Positions 51,218-60,390 of a stretch of 64,000 nt of DNA are shown here, piece by piece. The stretch spans positions 1 to 64,000 of the forward strand of contig JAIMAI010000009.1 of NCBI GenBank assembly GCA_023512015.1, given 5' to 3'. Under the pieces are notes generated by a model, which was given only the letters and a program-made list of their open reading frames with translations, had not been told where the DNA came from and ran no database searches. A program made the position numbers and the translations under genes. The stretch comes from Acidothermus sp. (GTDB taxonomy: Bacteria; Actinomycetota; Actinomycetes; Acidothermales; Acidothermaceae). Numbering within the stretch: position 1 is the first letter of the stretch; each line of letters opens with the position of its first letter.

Positions 51218-51715
51218 ATGGAGTTCGACGTCACGATCGAAATCCCGAAGGGTCAACGGAACAAGTACGAATTCGACCACGCAACCGGGCGGGTGCGGCT
51301 CGACCGGATGCTGTTCACCGCGACCCGCTATCCGACGGATTACGGATTCATCGAAGGAACCCTCGGTGAGGACGGCGATCCGCTCGATGCCCTCGTGCTC
51401 GTGGAGGAGCCGACGTTTCCCGGGTGTCTCATCTTGTGCCGCGCCATCGGCATGTTCCGGATGACCGATGAGAAGGGCGGGGACGACAAGGTGTTGTGTG
51501 TTCCGGCGCGCGACCCGAGGGTGAGCCAGATTCGCGAGCTGGAGGACGTACCGGCCTGGGATCGCCTGGAAATCCAGCACTTCTTCGAGGTGTACAAGGA
51601 TTTGGAGCCCGGCAAATCCGTCGAGGGTGCGCGCTGGGTCGGCCGGGAAGAAGCGGAGGAAGAAATTCGCCGGTCGCGCGAGAGGCTGGCGGCCCGGGAA
51701 CGCGAAACGCAGTAG
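51218..51715 (+). CDS. ppa: Inorganic pyrophosphatase, family I
   Basis: Hydrolyses pyrophosphate, pulling biosynthetic reactions forward. The 165-residue soluble enzyme has [41 protein letters not shown] (the Asp metal cluster in DGDPLDALV) and the C-terminal [19 protein letters not shown] 51218 follows an AGGGGG Shine-Dalgarno. The acidic C-terminal extension is short. Confidence 0.96.
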   Translation: MEFDVTIEIPKGQRNKYEFDHATGRVRLDRMLFTATRYPTDYGFIEGTLGEDGDPLDALVLVEEPTFPGCLILCRAIGMFRMTDEKGGDDKVLCVPARDPRVSQIRELEDVPAWDRLEIQHFFEVYKDLEPGKSVEGARWVGREEAEEEIRRSRERLAARERETQ

Positions 51716-51744
51716 GGTCCCACCACGGCTGGGGCGTCAGCGAC

Positions 51745-51840
51745 GTCTCACCGCCGCAGGGGTCTCACCGGCGCTCCAGAGCCACGACTGCTACGGCACC
51801 GGCACTCCAGCGCCACAACGCCTAAGGCCTCCTAAGGCCT
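51745..51840. repeat. Repeat-rich gap between ppa and the NlpC/P60 gene
   Basis: CCTAAGGCCT is perfectly duplicated at 51821-51840, overlapping the NlpC/P60 stop. A 23-bp unit at 51766-51788 recurs at 51797-51819 with 20 matches. GTCTCACCG occurs at 51745 and 51762. No other feature is seen in this 116-bp gap. Confidence 0.8.
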
Positions 51841-53145
51841 CACCGCTCCGATGTAATCGGGGCGGAATGCATTGTGGATGCCGATCTGTTCGCCGGTCTG
51901 CGGAGCGTCGATCATCTGTCCGTTGCCGATGTAGATCCCGACGTGGTGGATCGTGCTGGGGTCGCTGGTGTCCGTCGCGAAGAAGACCAGGTCGCCGGGT
52001 TCGAGTTGGTCTCGCGAGACGTGCATGCCTTCGTCCCACTGCAGGCCGGTGTAATGACCGAGTTCGATCCCGACGGATTCGTAGGCCCGCATGACCAGCC
52101 CCGAGCAGTCGTAACCGGGCACGTTCTGGATGCCCTGGTCGGTGACGGTCGGCCCAACCTCCCCGGCCCCGGCCCATCGGTACCAGATCCCGATCTGCGC
52201 CCGGGCGAACGCAACCGCCCCTGCGCGTTGCTGCGGCGTGGAGATCGAGTGACCCATGCCGGGGGTCGGGAGATCCCCCGCCGGCGCGGACGACGACGCG
52301 CCTCCGTTTGCCTGGTCGGCTGCCTGTTGGGCGGCCGCTTGCTGTTCGGCCCGCCGTTTGGCCTCGGCGGCGGCACGGGCAGCGGCCGCCCGCTGAGCGG
52401 CGAGCTCGGCGAGCCCGCGGGCCCGCGCCTCAGCGAGGCTCTTGGCCTTCCCTTGCAGGACGGCCAACTGCGCCTGCAAATCCTGTTGGTGCTGGGTGAG
52501 CTGGGCCACTTGCACGGCCTGTGCGTTGACCGCCGCTACCGCTGCCTCTTTCGCTTTCGCGGCCGCGTCGGCGGCCTCACGCTGCTCCGCGAGGGCTTGG
52601 ACGGCGAGCTGGGCCGCCTGCGCACGGTCGCGGGCGGCGGCGTCCATCATCGCGATGACCCCTTGGCGGTGGCGATCGATGGCGGCGAGCGTGCCCGCCC
52701 TTGCCATGAACGCCTCGGGATCCGGCGCGAGCACGAGCGCGCTGAGTTTGCCGATGTCGCCGGCCCCCATGTAGGTGAGGGCGGCGAACTGCTCCATTTC
52801 GACCCGAGCCTGCTGCCAGGCGGCGGTGGCGGCAGCGAGTTGCGCCTGGGCGGTCGCGACCTTCGCCTGAGCCTTCTGGAGCTCCACCATCGCGCCGTTG
52901 TAGGCCTCGACGAGCGCCTCGACGTGGTCGTTGAGTTTCTGTAGCTCCGTCGCCGCTTCGGCGAGCTGCTGACGTACCTGGTCGACCGCGGCAGCCTTGG
53001 CCTGGGCGGCCGCGCGGGCGGCGTCCACCTCCGATTGGCTTGGGATCACCGGTGGCCTGTCGGCAAGGGCCGACGGGGCCGTGACGGTGAACAGGACCGC
53101 GGTCGTCGACGCGGCCACCAGCCGGGAGTACCAGACCACGCGCAC
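51832..53145 (-). CDS. NlpC/P60 peptidoglycan endopeptidase with N-terminal coiled coil
   Basis: A 437-residue secreted cell-wall hydrolase. A signal peptide ends near ALA (26-28), then a long Ala/Gln-rich coiled coil (about 38-275) and a Ser/Pro linker lead to the NlpC/P60 domain (305-437). Catalytic Cys347 is in YDCSGLVMRAY and the His is in IHHVGIYIG (400-401). The layout resembles mycobacterial RipA-type enzymes, whose coiled coil controls activity or binds FtsEX-like partners. The GTG start at 53145 has GGGAGA upstream. Confidence 0.92.
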   Translation of the reverse strand: MRVVWYSRLVAASTTAVLFTVTAPSALADRPPVIPSQSEVDAARAAAQAKAAAVDQVRQQLAEAATELQKLNDHVEALVEAYNGAMVELQKAQAKVATAQAQLAAATAAWQQARVEMEQFAALTYMGAGDIGKLSALVLAPDPEAFMARAGTLAAIDRHRQGVIAMMDAAARDRAQAAQLAVQALAEQREAADAAAKAKEAAVAAVNAQAVQVAQLTQHQQDLQAQLAVLQGKAKSLAEARARGLAELAAQRAAAARAAAEAKRRAEQQAAAQQAADQANGGASSSAPAGDLPTPGMGHSISTPQQRAGAVAFARAQIGIWYRWAGAGEVGPTVTDQGIQNVPGYDCSGLVMRAYESVGIELGHYTGLQWDEGMHVSRDQLEPGDLVFFATDTSDPSTIHHVGIYIGNGQMIDAPQTGEQIGIHNAFRPDYIGAVRP

Positions 53146-53399
53146 CGTTTCGTCTCCCTACCGCTTCGCCCGGGCCTTGCTCGTCGTTGCCGCTCCCCGG
53201 CAGACCCCCCGTACCAGTCCGTACGGCCACGACCTTAGCGGATCGTTTACTCGCGCAACACCCATAACACCGAACTCGTCCGTCACACCGCTTCGGGGCT
53301 ACTCCGATCCCACTAGTTGACACAGGTCACAGAGGGCATCGGCAGCCACGCGGTATGCCCTGAGGACGGCGTGACGGAAAGCGCGGCCGACTCGAACGA
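53146..53399 (-). promoter_or_regulatory. Leader region of the NlpC/P60 gene
   Basis: A 254-bp gap without a gene. It contains several GTCAC-type elements (53282, 53325 and, inverted, near 53370) and a relatively AT-rich stretch around 53240-53275 with an xAAC-type direct repeat (CAACACCCATAAC). These resemble spaced-repeat sites of MtrA-type regulators of cell-wall hydrolases only loosely. The signature sequences of the c-di-AMP riboswitch were looked for and not found. Confidence 0.3.
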
Positions 53400-55112
53400 T
53401 CATCGATCCTTGGCGAGTGATCGGCGACGCAGACGTCGCTGTAAGGCTCGTCGGAAGCGCGTTTGAAAGACCCGGTACAGATTTCCGAAAAAGATTTGCA
53501 CATAACGTGGTCGGCGGGGCAACTGAATGTCGATGACTATCTGGGGTGGGGTCCAACGATCGATGGCGTCGACCAGGCGACGCTCCCGATACCACTCCTT
53601 CGGTCGTACGACGATCCATTGACCGTCCTTGCCCCAGATTTTCCGAGAATTGTCGCTGCGCCTCTCCACCAGCACGCAATCGGCCCAGCGCACCACTCCG
53701 ATGGGTCGCCGTGCCCGCCGTCCCCGACCTATCTGGATGCCCTCCTCATTCACGAAGATCTGTTCTCCATTGCAGCGGCGGTTCTGGGAACAAAACCCAC
53801 GGCTCCGTGCGCGCGACGACGGATCGCCGGGATCGCCGCCGGAAGCAGGACGACTGGAGAGCGGAGGAGAGGACGGAAAACGCAGCTCGGGGAAATGGTG
53901 CCCGATGACCGAGGAGCCGTCCGAAACGCCGAAGACCACCTGCTCCCAGGCTTGGCGAAGCCGCTCATGAAGGAGATCGGAATTGGTGGCCTCGGCCAAC
54001 CACTCTTCCGGGGGAGTCGGTACCGTGCCGAGCAGATACTGACGCGCCATGCGCCACGCGCTGTACAGCACGTCGTCGGACTGATCCTGGCGCGCCAATT
54101 CTCGCCAGGTCGCTATTTCGTCGTCGGTGAACCCGTTTTGCACCGCGTCCGTCAGCATGGCGTATACGAGCTCTTCCAGCTTCGACTGGTAGTCGGACGG
54201 TACTTTGATACTCACGGAGAGCGCGTAATCATCGGCGGAAATCTCGGTGGGCACGGCGTGCACATCGGCAGTGAGTCCCCAGCCGAATCGCAGCACCTGA
54301 AGCAACCGGCGACGCAGCAACACCGCCAGGGCCAGGGACGCCGGATGGCCCCGGATGACCAATTGGAAGGCGACTCCGGGCCACCCCTCTATGCGGCACG
54401 GCAACAATCCGAGAGTGGGCGGCAGGGGCGGCGGCAATCGCCATGTCCCTTCGGGAAGCTCGATCCGCAGGTTGGGGGGCGGCGGGCAGGAGAGAACCAA
54501 GACGGCGTTCCTCTTCGTGAACCATGTCTCGCACCAGGTGTGAACCATGGCCGGGGACATATCCGCGAGGCCGATCTCTTTGAAGCTCGCCCGGCCGGGT
54601 CCGACCCATCCGTAGCGGGCGAACATGAGCTCGTCCCCTACCGAGGAGGGAGATGTGGGGCCTTCGGAGGTGATGACGCGGCGTTCCCGCTCGACGAGCT
54701 CCGACGAAGCCACCGACCGAAGCTGGGAGCAAGCGGCGTCGTAAATCGCGACGAGATCATCCGGACTCCCCCCGAGGCACAGGGTGCTGAACAGGTAATC
54801 CGTGGTCAGCACGTCCCAGCACCGCGGGACCCCGAACGGTGCCAGCGCAAGGTGTCCTGCCAAGTGGGTGGCCCCGCGCAGACGGATCGGCTCGTCACTG
54901 GTCCCCACCCGGAAGGTGAGCGCCGACCGGATCGGCCCGGGCGCATCCGACCAGAACGTTGGGATGCCGTCGACCACCGTGAAGTTGACCTTCGGGATTT
55001 CGTGAGACTCGATCACACGGCCAGCATCGGCGCGTGCTCGGAGCGCCTTTACCGCCGCTGCCCGCCACCACGGCCACTTCCCGATCGGAACCACTCGCCG
55101 GCTGACGAGCAC
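53400..55112 (-). CDS. M16-like pseudo-peptidase with PH-like C-terminal domain
   Basis: A 570-residue protein whose first ~430 residues follow the M16 (insulinase/processing peptidase) pattern: a surface strand, FRVGTSDEPIRLRGATHLAGHLAL, then VERERRVITSE and a second half with DDYALSVSIKVP. The zinc motif HxxEH reads H83-LAG-H87, so the catalytic Glu is lost. A Ser/Pro/Gly-rich linker with two Cys leads to a C-terminal beta-rich region (about 470-545, GEQIFVNEEGIQIGRG...VRWADCVLV) like bacterial PH domains, then a very basic tail. No signal peptide is evident. GTG 55112 lies 25 nt after the phoH stop. Function unknown; a scaffold or sensor role is inferred. Confidence 0.7.
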   Translation of the reverse strand: MLVSRRVVPIGKWPWWRAAAVKALRARADAGRVIESHEIPKVNFTVVDGIPTFWSDAPGPIRSALTFRVGTSDEPIRLRGATHLAGHLALAPFGVPRCWDVLTTDYLFSTLCLGGSPDDLVAIYDAACSQLRSVASSELVERERRVITSEGPTSPSSVGDELMFARYGWVGPGRASFKEIGLADMSPAMVHTWCETWFTKRNAVLVLSCPPPPNLRIELPEGTWRLPPPLPPTLGLLPCRIEGWPGVAFQLVIRGHPASLALAVLLRRRLLQVLRFGWGLTADVHAVPTEISADDYALSVSIKVPSDYQSKLEELVYAMLTDAVQNGFTDDEIATWRELARQDQSDDVLYSAWRMARQYLLGTVPTPPEEWLAEATNSDLLHERLRQAWEQVVFGVSDGSSVIGHHFPELRFPSSPPLSSRPASGGDPGDPSSRARSRGFCSQNRRCNGEQIFVNEEGIQIGRGRRARRPIGVVRWADCVLVERRSDNSRKIWGKDGQWIVVRPKEWYRERRLVDAIDRWTPPQIVIDIQLPRRPRYVQIFFGNLYRVFQTRFRRALQRRLRRRSLAKDR

Positions 55113-55137
55113 GCCCCAGGTCCGGTCGGAGCCGAGC

Positions 55138-56634
55138 TCACATCAGACGGGCGGCGAGTTCGGCAACCGGGGATCGCTCGCCGCGGGTAAGCCGCACGTG
55201 CCCGAAACACGGCTGCCCCGCAAACGCCGACACCACGGCGGTGAGCGCGTTGGTCCGCTCGGAGAGGAACGGCGCATCGATCTGTGAGGTGTCCCCAGTG
55301 AGGACGATTTTCGAATCGGCGCCGATCCGCGTAAGCAGGGTCTTGCCGACCTGCGGCGACAAATTCATCGCCTCGTCGACGAGAACGAAAGTCGAGTGCA
55401 AGGTCCGTCCCCGCAAATGGGTCACCGATTCCATGGTGAGCAGGCCCTGCGCCTTGATGTAATCCAACGAATCCTGCGCCACCTTGCCGCGGGAATTCTC
55501 CCCGCGACGGCGACGCTCTCCGGCGTCCCCGGACAATGCCGCCACCGCGTCGGTGATCGCCGCCATCCACGGGTCGATCTTCTCGTCGAGGGTGCCCGGG
55601 AGGTACCCGAGGTCCGCCTGCCCCACGGGGATCACCGGGCGGTACACCGACATCCGTTCGAAGCGGTGCTGTTCGACCACCATGTGCAGACCCGCCGCCA
55701 CCGCACACAGCGTCTTGCCGGTGCCTGCCGGTCCGTCGAGGACGACGACCCGCACCTCGTCGTCCAACAGCAGGTCCAGCGCGAACCGCTGCTCCTTGTT
55801 GGCGGCCCGCAGCCCCCACACCGGCGGCAGTGGGTCGAGCACCCGCAGCACGCCCGCCCGTATCCGGGCCAACGCCGAGGACGTTCCCGAGCGCAGGACG
55901 ACGAACGTGTTCTCCGGCAGATCGCCCGCTCCCGCCCCCGCGGCGTCGACCACGTGCTCCTCAAAGAGGTTCGTGATCACTTCTGGGGGGACGTCGAGGG
56001 CGACCCATCCGTCGGGGCGGGCCTGCGGCGGGACGCCGTCCACCGGGATGTGCTCGGCGGCGGCCAATCCGACCGCGGCGGCGGTGAGCCGCAGCGCCGT
56101 GTCGTTGGAGACCACCAGCACCGAGGGCCCGTCGGGTTGTCCGGCGGCGAGGCCCAACGCCGTCCCGACGATCCGGTTGTCCGGGCTGTCGGCGTGCAGG
56201 CCGTATCGGCGCAGCAGGGTTGCCTGGACGCCGTTCACCTGCATCCGTACCGTTCCGCCGACCCGTCTCCGGTACGGCTCGCGGAGATCTCCGCCGGCGG
56301 CGAGCCGGAGAGCCTCGATGCGCCGCAGCACCTCACGGGCGGCGGCTCCCGCGGGGTCGAGCCGTTTCTTCAGCCCGTCGAGTTCCTGGACGACGGCGAG
56401 GGGCACCACGAGATCCGCCCCCGGGTAGGCGTCGAAAATCCCTTCCGGGTCGGCCATGAGCGCCGAGGTGTCCAGGACCACGGTGCGGGGCGGTTGCGAC
56501 GAGACGCCCGGATTCGACGAGACGGCCGGATTTTCCGCGGGCTCCGACAGGGAGGACTTCCGGGCTTCGGTCGCGCGATGTCCGGCGGCACCGGGGATTT
56601 CGTCGATCTCACCGGACGGGGCCTTCGTGGGCAT
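55138..56634 (-). CDS. phoH: PhoH-family ATPase with N-terminal PIN ribonuclease domain (PhoH2)
   Basis: A 498-residue RNA helicase/nuclease-type protein. The PIN domain (about 50-190) shows VVLDTSALMADPEGIF and VVSNDTALRL acidic residues. The PhoH ATPase (about 280-495) shows Walker A LDGPAGTGKT, YRPVIPVGQADLGYLPGTLDEKI, VLVDEAMNLSP and TGDTSQID. PhoH2 proteins unwind and cut RNA in mycobacteria. The first ~48 residues are disordered. No partner phoAT-type antitoxin is seen. Confidence 0.93.
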   Translation of the reverse strand: MPTKAPSGEIDEIPGAAGHRATEARKSSLSEPAENPAVSSNPGVSSQPPRTVVLDTSALMADPEGIFDAYPGADLVVPLAVVQELDGLKKRLDPAGAAAREVLRRIEALRLAAGGDLREPYRRRVGGTVRMQVNGVQATLLRRYGLHADSPDNRIVGTALGLAAGQPDGPSVLVVSNDTALRLTAAAVGLAAAEHIPVDGVPPQARPDGWVALDVPPEVITNLFEEHVVDAAGAGAGDLPENTFVVLRSGTSSALARIRAGVLRVLDPLPPVWGLRAANKEQRFALDLLLDDEVRVVVLDGPAGTGKTLCAVAAGLHMVVEQHRFERMSVYRPVIPVGQADLGYLPGTLDEKIDPWMAAITDAVAALSGDAGERRRRGENSRGKVAQDSLDYIKAQGLLTMESVTHLRGRTLHSTFVLVDEAMNLSPQVGKTLLTRIGADSKIVLTGDTSQIDAPFLSERTNALTAVVSAFAGQPCFGHVRLTRGERSPVAELAARLM

Positions 56635-56711
56635 GGCCGCCTCCTCGGTCGGAGTCGTCGTCCGCCTTCGTCATCGGCGCGGGGATCGCAACCCTGACCC
56701 GATCCTTGCAG

Positions 56712-57323
56712 TCAGAGCCAGCCGTTCTCCTCAGCGACGCGGACCGCTTCCATCCGATTTCGCGTGCCGGTCTTGGAAATCGCAGACGACAGGTAGTTGC
56801 GCACCGTGCCTTCGGAGAGGAAGAGCCGTTGGGCGATCTCCGCCGCGCTGCTGCCGTCGCGCGCGGCGACCAGCACGTCGCGTTCCCGCGCGGTGAGCGG
56901 ACTCGCACCGGCCGCTAGGGTGGCGGCGGCCAGCTCGGGATCGACCACCCGCAGCCCCGCAGCCACCCGCCGGACGGCGTCCGCCAACCGCTCGGCGGGA
57001 GCGTCCTTCACCAGGAATCCGTAGGACCCTGCTTCCATCGCCCGCCGCAGATATCCGGCCCGGCCGAAGGTCGTCACGATCAGGACCCGGCATCCGGGGA
57101 GTTCGCGGGTGAGGGCGGCTGCGGCGGCGAGTCCGTCCAGCCCGGGCATCTCGACGTCGAGGACGGCGACCTCGGGCCGGGTGCGGAGTGCGGCCGGCAC
57201 GACTTCGTCTCCGCGTCCGACCTCGGCGACCACTTCGATGTCCGGTTCGAGCGAGAGCAGGGCGGCGAGGGCGCCGCGGACCAGATGCTGGTCGTCGGCC
57301 AGGAGGACCCGGATGCGGTTCAC
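56712..57323 (-). CDS. LuxR/NarL-family response regulator (DesR-like)
   Basis: A 203-residue regulator. The receiver domain has DDQ at the N-terminus, the phospho-Asp in VAVLDVEMPG (near residue 56) and Lys in FLVKDAP. The C-terminal LuxR helix-turn-helix reads SAAEIAQRLFLSEGTVRNYLSSAI. Its GTG start overlaps the sensor kinase stop (GTGA), so it is the fourth gene of ATPase-permease-kinase-regulator and most likely controls this exporter. Confidence 0.93.
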   Translation of the reverse strand: MNRIRVLLADDQHLVRGALAALLSLEPDIEVVAEVGRGDEVVPAALRTRPEVAVLDVEMPGLDGLAAAAALTRELPGCRVLIVTTFGRAGYLRRAMEAGSYGFLVKDAPAERLADAVRRVAAGLRVVDPELAAATLAAGASPLTARERDVLVAARDGSSAAEIAQRLFLSEGTVRNYLSSAISKTGTRNRMEAVRVAEENGWL

Positions 57324-58501
57324 GGCACCTCGACCCGCAGCCGAAATCCGGCCGTGGCGGCGAAACCCTCAGCGGCGCCGGTGAGCAACCGCCCGCCTGC
57401 AGCCGCGACCCGTTCCGCCAGCCCCGCGAGCCCGTGGCCCGCGCTCGCGGGGAGGTCCGGATCGGGCGGGCCGATGCCGTCGTCCACGATCTCGATCGCC
57501 CGCGGTTCGAGCCGGATGCGCACGCGGGTGGCGCGGGAGTGGCGGACGACGTTGGTGACCCCCTCGCGCACCACCCAACCGAAGAGGGCGGCGAGCTCGG
57601 TGGGTACCTCGTCGACGACCCGGGGCAGGTCAGCATCGATGCCGGCCGCCGCGAGGACTTCGCGGGCTGCCGCGAGCTCGGTCGCCAGGCGGGCCTCGCG
57701 GTATCCGGCGACCGCGGCGCGGACGTCGGCGAGAGTGCGCCGAGCCAGCTCCTCCACCTCGGCGATCTCGGTGCGGGCGCGATCCGGGTCACGATCGGCG
57801 AGCCGCGCCGCCAATCCCGCCTTGACCGTGATCGTGGTGAGCGAGTGTCCGAGGAGGTCGTGCAGATCGCGGGCGATCCGGGCGCGCTCCTGCTCGGCGG
57901 CGAGTTGGGCCACCTCCGCGCGGGCTGCGGCGAGCTGGCGGGTCGTCCGGAGTAACTGGACGAACGCGAAGACCGCCACGCTGGCGAACGCGATCGACGC
58001 CCCCATCGACCACTGCACCCCGCGCACGTGCCAACCCGGCACGTACTGGGGGGCGACCAACGCCAGCGCGACCAGAGCGGCGGTGAGCGGCGCGCCTATG
58101 CGAATCGGGAAGAGCAGCATCCAGGTGACCGCGACGAAGACCCACGTGGTGAGGGCGGTCGGGCCGATCACCGCGATGCTCACCAGCGAGAGCACGAAGA
58201 GCAGGCCGGTGACCGCCGCTTCCTGGCCGCGGCCCCGCGACCCGACGGAGTTTCCGGTGCGCCCGGCGAACCACACCCAGGGACAGGCGAACAAATACAC
58301 CCAGGCGAACGCCAGCAGCGCGACGGTGCCGGCGAAGGCAACACCGAGATCTTCGCTTCGCCATGCGGTGACGAGGGGTCCGACCAAATAGAACAGCCAG
58401 ATTCCCCCGGCCCGCCGCCACCGGCGCCGCGCGCCGGCGGGACCGTCCTGCGACGCCTGCCAGGGACGGAGGAACGGCCAGGGTCGAGCCGACGCGGTCA
58501 T
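57320..58501 (-). CDS. Sensor histidine kinase, HisKA_3 (DesK-like)
   Basis: A 393-residue membrane kinase. About five or six membrane segments (30-175) are followed by a short coiled coil, the phospho-His in ARIARDLHDLLGHSLTTI (near 220) and the ATPase N-box REGVTNVVRHSRATRV and G-box GHGLAGLAERV. ATG 58501 overlaps the permease stop by one base (TGATG). A far longer frame upstream is within the permease and not used. The membrane domain suggests it senses the membrane itself, as DesK does (inference). Confidence 0.92.
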   Translation of the reverse strand: MTASARPWPFLRPWQASQDGPAGARRRWRRAGGIWLFYLVGPLVTAWRSEDLGVAFAGTVALLAFAWVYLFACPWVWFAGRTGNSVGSRGRGQEAAVTGLLFVLSLVSIAVIGPTALTTWVFVAVTWMLLFPIRIGAPLTAALVALALVAPQYVPGWHVRGVQWSMGASIAFASVAVFAFVQLLRTTRQLAAARAEVAQLAAEQERARIARDLHDLLGHSLTTITVKAGLAARLADRDPDRARTEIAEVEELARRTLADVRAAVAGYREARLATELAAAREVLAAAGIDADLPRVVDEVPTELAALFGWVVREGVTNVVRHSRATRVRIRLEPRAIEIVDDGIGPPDPDLPASAGHGLAGLAERVAAAGGRLLTGAAEGFAATAGFRLRVEVP

Positions 58502-59226
58502 CACACCCGCCGAGTGTCCCGCAGGTAGGCTCGGCCGGCCAGCACGGAGAGCACGACCGACCAAGCGGCCACCACGAACCAACCGGTGGCGCTCCACGCG
58601 TGCTGCCCGAGGAGAAGTCGGCCGGCCTGCACGAGCCAGTACGTCGGGACGGCCTGCGAGACGTGGTGCAGCAGGCCACCTCCCCCGATCGGCCCCCACG
58701 CCCCACCGAGAAAGGCCAGCACGGCGACCCCGAAACCGGCAACCGGTCCCATGGTCTCCGGGGTGAGCAGGTGCCCGAGGAGGATTCCCAGAGCCGCGAA
58801 AGGGATGAGCGCGACGAGGACGAGACCGACCATGCCGAACACCGCAGGAAAAGGAAGGGAGACACCGAGCGTCAGCCCGGCGAGGAAGAGCGCGACGATC
58901 GTGGTGAACGCCATGACGTAGGCGCTCAGCACCTTGGCTTGGAAATAGTCCGCGGTCCGCAACGGGGTGAGCCGCAACAGCCTGTTCCACCCCGCCACCC
59001 GTTCGGTGGCGATACGCCCTCCCGCGGAGACCATGGACCCCATCGTCCCGAAAGCCATCATTCCCGCCAGGTAGTAGGTAGGGAAAGGAATTCCGCCGAG
59101 GTCGACGTCTCGGTTGTTGCCCGCCACCAAATAGAAGAAAAGCAGCGGCACGGCGAGCGAAATGACGAAATATCGCCGGTTGCGATACATGCGAAGGATT
59201 TCGTAGCGCACGTAGGTGAGGTTCAT
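58501..59226 (-). CDS. ABC-2 type exporter permease
   Basis: A 241-residue membrane protein with about six membrane segments. Family motifs: NRRYFVISLAVPLLFFY near the start, GGRIATERVAGWNRLLRLTPL in the cytoplasmic loop, and FLGGAWGPIG near the end. It pairs with the adjacent ATPase through an ATGA overlap. Such pairs next to a DesKR-type system often export lipids or antibiotics; the cargo is unknown. Confidence 0.92.
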   Translation of the reverse strand: MNLTYVRYEILRMYRNRRYFVISLAVPLLFFYLVAGNNRDVDLGGIPFPTYYLAGMMAFGTMGSMVSAGGRIATERVAGWNRLLRLTPLRTADYFQAKVLSAYVMAFTTIVALFLAGLTLGVSLPFPAVFGMVGLVLVALIPFAALGILLGHLLTPETMGPVAGFGVAVLAFLGGAWGPIGGGGLLHHVSQAVPTYWLVQAGRLLLGQHAWSATGWFVVAAWSVVLSVLAGRAYLRDTRRV

Positions 59227-60248
59227 GACCCGATCCCCTCATCTTTTTCCGGAAACGTTCGCCTCTTCTCCGGAAATCCGGCGCGAATCGCCACCGGTTC
59301 TTCGCGGGCATCGTCGGCACCGGTGAGTTGGAGGAAAGCGTCTTCCAGGCCGGCGCTAACGATTTCGATATCCGCGGCATCCGGATAATGCTGCAGCAAC
59401 GCGCGAATCGCGGCGTCGGAGTCGTGGCACCTCAGGACGACGGCCACTCCCCGCCGTTCGACCGCCCGCACCCCCGGGAGGTGCGCGAGCAGGTGGTGGT
59501 CGGCGTCCGGAAGGGTGGCACGGATCGTGCGCATACTGGCGATCGCCCGAATTTCGTTGGCCGGTCCGTCGGCCACGACCTTCCCCCGCGAGAGCACGAT
59601 GATCCGGTCGGCGTAGCTGTCGGCTTCCTCCAAATAGTGGGTGGCGAACAGCACGGTGCGCCCCCGCTGCGCGAACCGGCGTATCGACTGCCAGAAGGCG
59701 CGGCGGCTCTCGACGTCCAGCGCGACGGTCGGTTCGTCGAGCACCAACAGCTCCGGGTCGGGAACGAGGGCCAGCGCGGCACGCACCCGCTGGGTCTGGC
59801 CGCCGGAGAGTTTCTCGGTCCGTCGGTCCGCCACCTCCTCCAGACCGGCCAGCCGCAGCACCTCCGCCACCTCCAAGGGTCGGGGGAAAAGCGAGCGCAT
59901 CATGTCGAGGAGCTCGCGGACGGTGAGGTCCCGCAGCAACGAGCCGGTCTGTAGCATCGCCCCGATCGCCCCCCGTCGAGCCGCGTCCTTCGGGCTCGAG
60001 CCGAAGACCTCGACGACGCCTTCGTCGGGCTCCAACAGCCCGAGGATCATGTCGATGGTGGTGGATTTCCCCGCGCCGTTGGGGCCGAGCAGGGCAACCG
60101 TCTCCCCCGGCAGGATGCGCAGACTCACGCCATCGACGGCCCGAACCGTCCCGAAGGATTTCCGCACGCCGTGCAGCGCGATCCCCACCCGTTGGCCATC
60201 GGTGGCGTTCGATGCCGTCTTCGCCGACAATGTCTCGGATTTCTCCAC
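59223..60248 (-). CDS. ABC exporter ATP-binding protein
   Basis: A 341-residue CcmA/DrrA-like ATPase. Walker A is GPNGAGKSTT, the signature motif is LSGGQTQRV, Walker B is LLVLDEP, and the H-loop is FATHYLEEAD. About 80 residues follow the core and end in a charged tail. I chose GTG 60248, just before the domain; an ATG at 60320 in frame is an alternative, and neither has a clear Shine-Dalgarno. It is divergent from the toxin-antitoxin operon. Confidence 0.9.
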   Translation of the reverse strand: MEKSETLSAKTASNATDGQRVGIALHGVRKSFGTVRAVDGVSLRILPGETVALLGPNGAGKSTTIDMILGLLEPDEGVVEVFGSSPKDAARRGAIGAMLQTGSLLRDLTVRELLDMMRSLFPRPLEVAEVLRLAGLEEVADRRTEKLSGGQTQRVRAALALVPDPELLVLDEPTVALDVESRRAFWQSIRRFAQRGRTVLFATHYLEEADSYADRIIVLSRGKVVADGPANEIRAIASMRTIRATLPDADHHLLAHLPGVRAVERRGVAVVLRCHDSDAAIRALLQHYPDAADIEIVSAGLEDAFLQLTGADDAREEPVAIRAGFPEKRRTFPEKDEGIGS

Positions 60249-60360
60249 GGCCTCATCGTGCCGGACTGAAGCAGGCACCGGCAGTGGCACGCGTCGCCAA
60301 CTGGCCGTGACGTCTGTCATGACGGGCCCGGTGCCGGGCGAAGCTCGGCCGTATCCGGTA

Positions 60361-60378
60361 GCGTCAAGAGTGTCAAGA
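60361..60378 (+). repeat. 9-bp tandem repeat upstream of the antitoxin gene
   Basis: GCGTCAAGA is followed by GTGTCAAGA (one mismatch), ending 12 nt before the antitoxin GTG and touching its ribosome-binding site GGGAG. It could be an autoregulatory operator half-site pair. Confidence 0.5.
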
Positions 60379-60390
60379 AGGGAGACTTCG

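Noticed and set aside
53146-53399. c-di-AMP (ydaO-type) riboswitch upstream of the NlpC/P60 gene
   Set aside because: Such riboswitches often precede these hydrolases in actinobacteria and DisA is encoded nearby, but the conserved GGGGAACC, GGGGUGAA and CCGACAGCU segments are absent.
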